NCBI GenBank assembly: GCA_959026535.1 | Contig: CAUFMB010000071.1 | Span: 1 to 7,242, forward strand | DNA: 7,242 bases | Direction of reading: 5' to 3' | From: an uncultured Collinsella sp. | Lineage (GTDB): Bacteria > Actinomycetota > Coriobacteriia > Coriobacteriales > Coriobacteriaceae | Shown here: piece by piece, positions 5,748-7,242 of the stretch | How the letters are laid out: every line of letters starts with the position of its first letter | Position numbering within the stretch: position 1 is the stretch's first letter | Translations under genes and position numbers: made by a program | Notes under the pieces: model-generated | The model's database searches: none | Told to the model about the DNA's origin: nothing | What the model saw: only the letters and a program-made list of their open reading frames with translations

Positions 5748-6935
5748 ATGTTGATTCACTACGAGGCGAGCGTAGCAGGTGCCAGGCATGAGTTGCAGGG
5801 GTGCGGAAATCGGGAGCACTGCTGCGTGAGGGTGGTCGAGCCGCCTCGCGCGTTCGGCGCGGTGGGGGATGGTGGCCCGGACGGCGGAGGCTCGGTGGCC
5901 GACGCGGCGCCTCGCCAAGCGATCGTTGCCGCCGTCGCGGGTGGTATGCCATCCATGATTTTGAGCAGCGAAGGTGCCCACCTTGCCAGCGAAGCCGCCG
6001 TCGATGCCGCGGCCGAGGCGTATCGTCGGGGCGAGCTCGTGCCGGGTGATGCCTCTGCCCTTAAGGGCGTGTTTGAGCGCGCTCTCCGTGCGGTCGCAGA
6101 CGTGGCCGTCGATCAGCCCGCTGCCGACATCGCCTCGTTTGCCTGCACAATGTGCCTGGTGGTATGGGACGGCACGCGCGTCTGGTATGGCAATGCCGGC
6201 GATTCCGGTGCGGTTGCCGTGGGTCTCATGGGCGATCCGTTTGCCCTGACGCATATGCACTGCGGGCCGCTGTCGAGCCAGCCGTTCCCGCTGCACGATT
6301 CCTATCACTGGGAGTTTGGCTATCGCGGGGACGCCGAAAGCGTACTTGTGGCCACAAGCGGCATGCTCGGGCAGTTTGCCGAGTGGGAGCCCGGCTCTTA
6401 CGGTGCGGCGAAGGCGTATGATCGCGGGCTCATCGGCTTGCTTACAAATCGGAATATCGATGTGGACGACCTGCCGGCGATGAATATCGCTGCAGCTAAA
6501 TATCTGAATGAGTTGCCTGCGGCTCGCGTGGACGGCGATAAGACGGTGGTGGCGTTGATCAACAGCGAGAAGTCTTCGCTGGCAGATTTTATTGACTCCA
6601 TGGTGAAGGACGTGACGGCCGAGCGTCTTGCCGCGAAGGGCGTGTCCTTTGCGGACGAGGATGACGATCGAAAAGTCGTGCTGCCGTGGAGCGATGAGCT
6701 GCGCATGCGTGCCAGCGATGTGGCGAATGACGTGGGCGGCGATTTTACCGTAGAGCTTGAGTACCAGCTTATGTGCGGCATGTCGCTCGACCGCGCTTTT
6801 GAGCTGGCTGCCGCCGCGGCCCGTGAGCGCGCCGAGAGGTATCGCGTGTTTGAGGACTGCGTAGCCGATGGACCCGAAGGTTTTGACGCTGCCGTTTTGT
6901 CCGACGATGAGGTGTCGTTTGACGGGATGGTCTAG
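5748..6935 (+). CDS. PP2C-like serine/threonine phosphatase-family protein
   Basis: The 395-residue protein resembles the PP2C (PPM) metal-dependent phosphatases, probably the divergent PP2C_2 type, which dephosphorylate Ser/Thr residues. GCGNREHCC (18-26) occupies the place of the usual G-x-x-NEDA motif. FGAVGDGGPDGGGS (36-49) matches the VxDGxGG loop with Asp41. SSEGAHLASEAAVDAA (73-88) matches the following helix. YGNAGDSGAVAV (147-158) is a near-perfect VGDSR-type motif. VDGDKTVVALI (261-271) matches the final DDxT metal motif. The first metal Asp appears replaced, perhaps by Glu23, so activity needs testing. There are no signal peptide or membrane segments. Residues about 272-395 form an acidic, partly helical tail with no domain I recognise. 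AAGGAG at 5737-5742, five bases upstream, fixes the start. It stands alone: no Ser/Thr kinase gene is in the window to pair with it. Confidence 0.72.
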   Translation: MLIHYEASVAGARHELQGCGNREHCCVRVVEPPRAFGAVGDGGPDGGGSVADAAPRQAIVAAVAGGMPSMILSSEGAHLASEAAVDAAAEAYRRGELVPGDASALKGVFERALRAVADVAVDQPAADIASFACTMCLVVWDGTRVWYGNAGDSGAVAVGLMGDPFALTHMHCGPLSSQPFPLHDSYHWEFGYRGDAESVLVATSGMLGQFAEWEPGSYGAAKAYDRGLIGLLTNRNIDVDDLPAMNIAAAKYLNELPAARVDGDKTVVALINSEKSSLADFIDSMVKDVTAERLAAKGVSFADEDDDRKVVLPWSDELRMRASDVANDVGGDFTVELEYQLMCGMSLDRAFELAAAAARERAERYRVFEDCVADGPEGFDAAVLSDDEVSFDGMV

Positions 6936-7010
6936 CGGCGTCGCGGGCCCTGGACTCTTCGCGCCGGGGGCGTTCAAGATATGAAGGAATTATGCTCTAC
7001 GAGATTTTCC

Positions 7011-7039
7011 TTGCCGTTTACCGAACTCCCGCGTAATAT
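7011..7039 (+). promoter_or_regulatory. Sigma-70-type promoter of the initiator tRNA
   Basis: TTGCCG (7011-7016) and TAATAT (7034-7039) are separated by an optimal 17 nt. The predicted start is near 7046, giving a leader of about 25 nt before the mature tRNA. This is the clearest promoter in the window, as expected for a stable RNA gene. Confidence 0.75.
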
Positions 7040-7070
7040 TCTTTCTTGCGCACATGAGGCGCCCAGACAT

Positions 7071-7147
7071 TGCGGGGTGGAGCAGTCTGGTAGCTCGCCG
7101 GGCTCATAACCCGGAGGCCGTAGGTTCAAATCCTGCCCCCGCGACCA
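7071..7147 (+). tRNA. Initiator tRNA-fMet (anticodon CAU)
   Basis: The 77-nt cloverleaf is complete and CCA is encoded (7145-7147). The acceptor stem is 7071-7077 with 7137-7143, the D stem GAGC/GCTC, and the anticodon stem CCGGG/CCCGG with loop CTCATAA (CAT at 7105-7107). The T arm is GTAGG/CCTGC around TTCAAAT. Initiator identity is shown by three consecutive G-C pairs next to the anticodon loop, the A11-U24 pair in the D stem, and the lack of a Watson-Crick 1-72 pair. Here that position is U1-G72 rather than the C1-A72 of E. coli. It carries formyl-methionine to the ribosomal P site at initiation. It has its own promoter and terminator, so it is a single-gene transcription unit. Confidence 0.96.
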
Positions 7148-7156
7148 AGAACTTGC

Positions 7157-7186
7157 AGCTCGTCGGCTTAGCCGGCGAGCTTTTTT
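7157..7186 (+). terminator. Intrinsic terminator of the tRNA gene
   Basis: AGCTCGTCGGC (7157-7167) pairs with GCCGGCGAGCT (7171-7181) over 11 bp including one G-U pair, with a TTA loop, followed by a run of T to 7186. It starts 9 nt after the CCA end. The remaining 56 bp to the window end show no gene. Confidence 0.93.
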
Positions 7187-7242
7187 GTTCAAGACTTTAG
7201 TCTGCTGGGCGCGCAGCGGCCAGCTTCAACCCACCCGCTACG

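Noticed and set aside
5595..6977. Open frame of 460 codons on the minus strand opposite the PP2C-like gene
   Set aside because: The opposite strand has recognisable PP2C motifs and a good ribosome site, while this frame has neither.
6992..7036. 14-codon ORF (MLYEIFLAVYRTPA) preceded by AAGGA
   Set aside because: It overlaps both promoter hexamers of the tRNA gene, the ribosome-site spacing is only 3 nt, and nothing else supports a small protein.

Overview
The window is GC-rich (roughly two thirds G+C by eye) and bacterial. Its gene content, codon use and the reversed DHPS-HPPK fusion suggest a high-GC Actinomycetota anaerobe of the Coriobacteriia, most likely Collinsella or a close relative. 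That assignment rests on recognition of gene style, not on a database search.

Layout: positions 1-291 hold no gene but are rich in nested inverted repeats, including a strong bidirectional intrinsic terminator (121-150) at the centre of a 52-bp imperfect inverted repeat (54-105 / 170-221). Next is xth (exodeoxyribonuclease III / AP endonuclease, minus strand, 292-1110), divergent from a zinc-type Sir2 NAD-dependent protein deacylase (1247-1999). Downstream of sir2, after a putative -10 element and an attenuator-like hairpin, lies a fused dihydropteroate synthase-HPPK gene (2094-3821). Its stop codon directly abuts the start of a small, strongly degenerate biotin-protein-ligase-like gene (3822-4523). 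A terminator hairpin and an AT-rich palindrome separate this pair from the convergent coaX (type III pantothenate kinase, minus strand, 4721-5494). A 253-bp GC-rich divergent spacer leads to a PP2C-like phosphatase (5748-6935). The window closes with a well-formed initiator tRNA-fMet that has its own sigma-70-type promoter and terminator.

How the genes fit together: folP-folK makes dihydropteroate for folate, and coaX starts coenzyme A synthesis from pantothenate. Folate, pantothenate and BirA/CoaX genes are commonly close to each other in bacteria, so the central block is a cofactor neighbourhood. xth, sir2, the PP2C-like gene and the tRNA look like independent single-gene units. Most of the window is housekeeping. 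The parts worth a second look are the nested repeat at the left edge, the roughly 120-residue low-complexity insertion inside DHPS, the ligase-like protein that lacks the ligase active-site motifs, the AT-rich palindrome, and the PP2C-like protein with an altered metal motif. No CRISPR array, insertion sequence, phage gene or evident defence system was seen.
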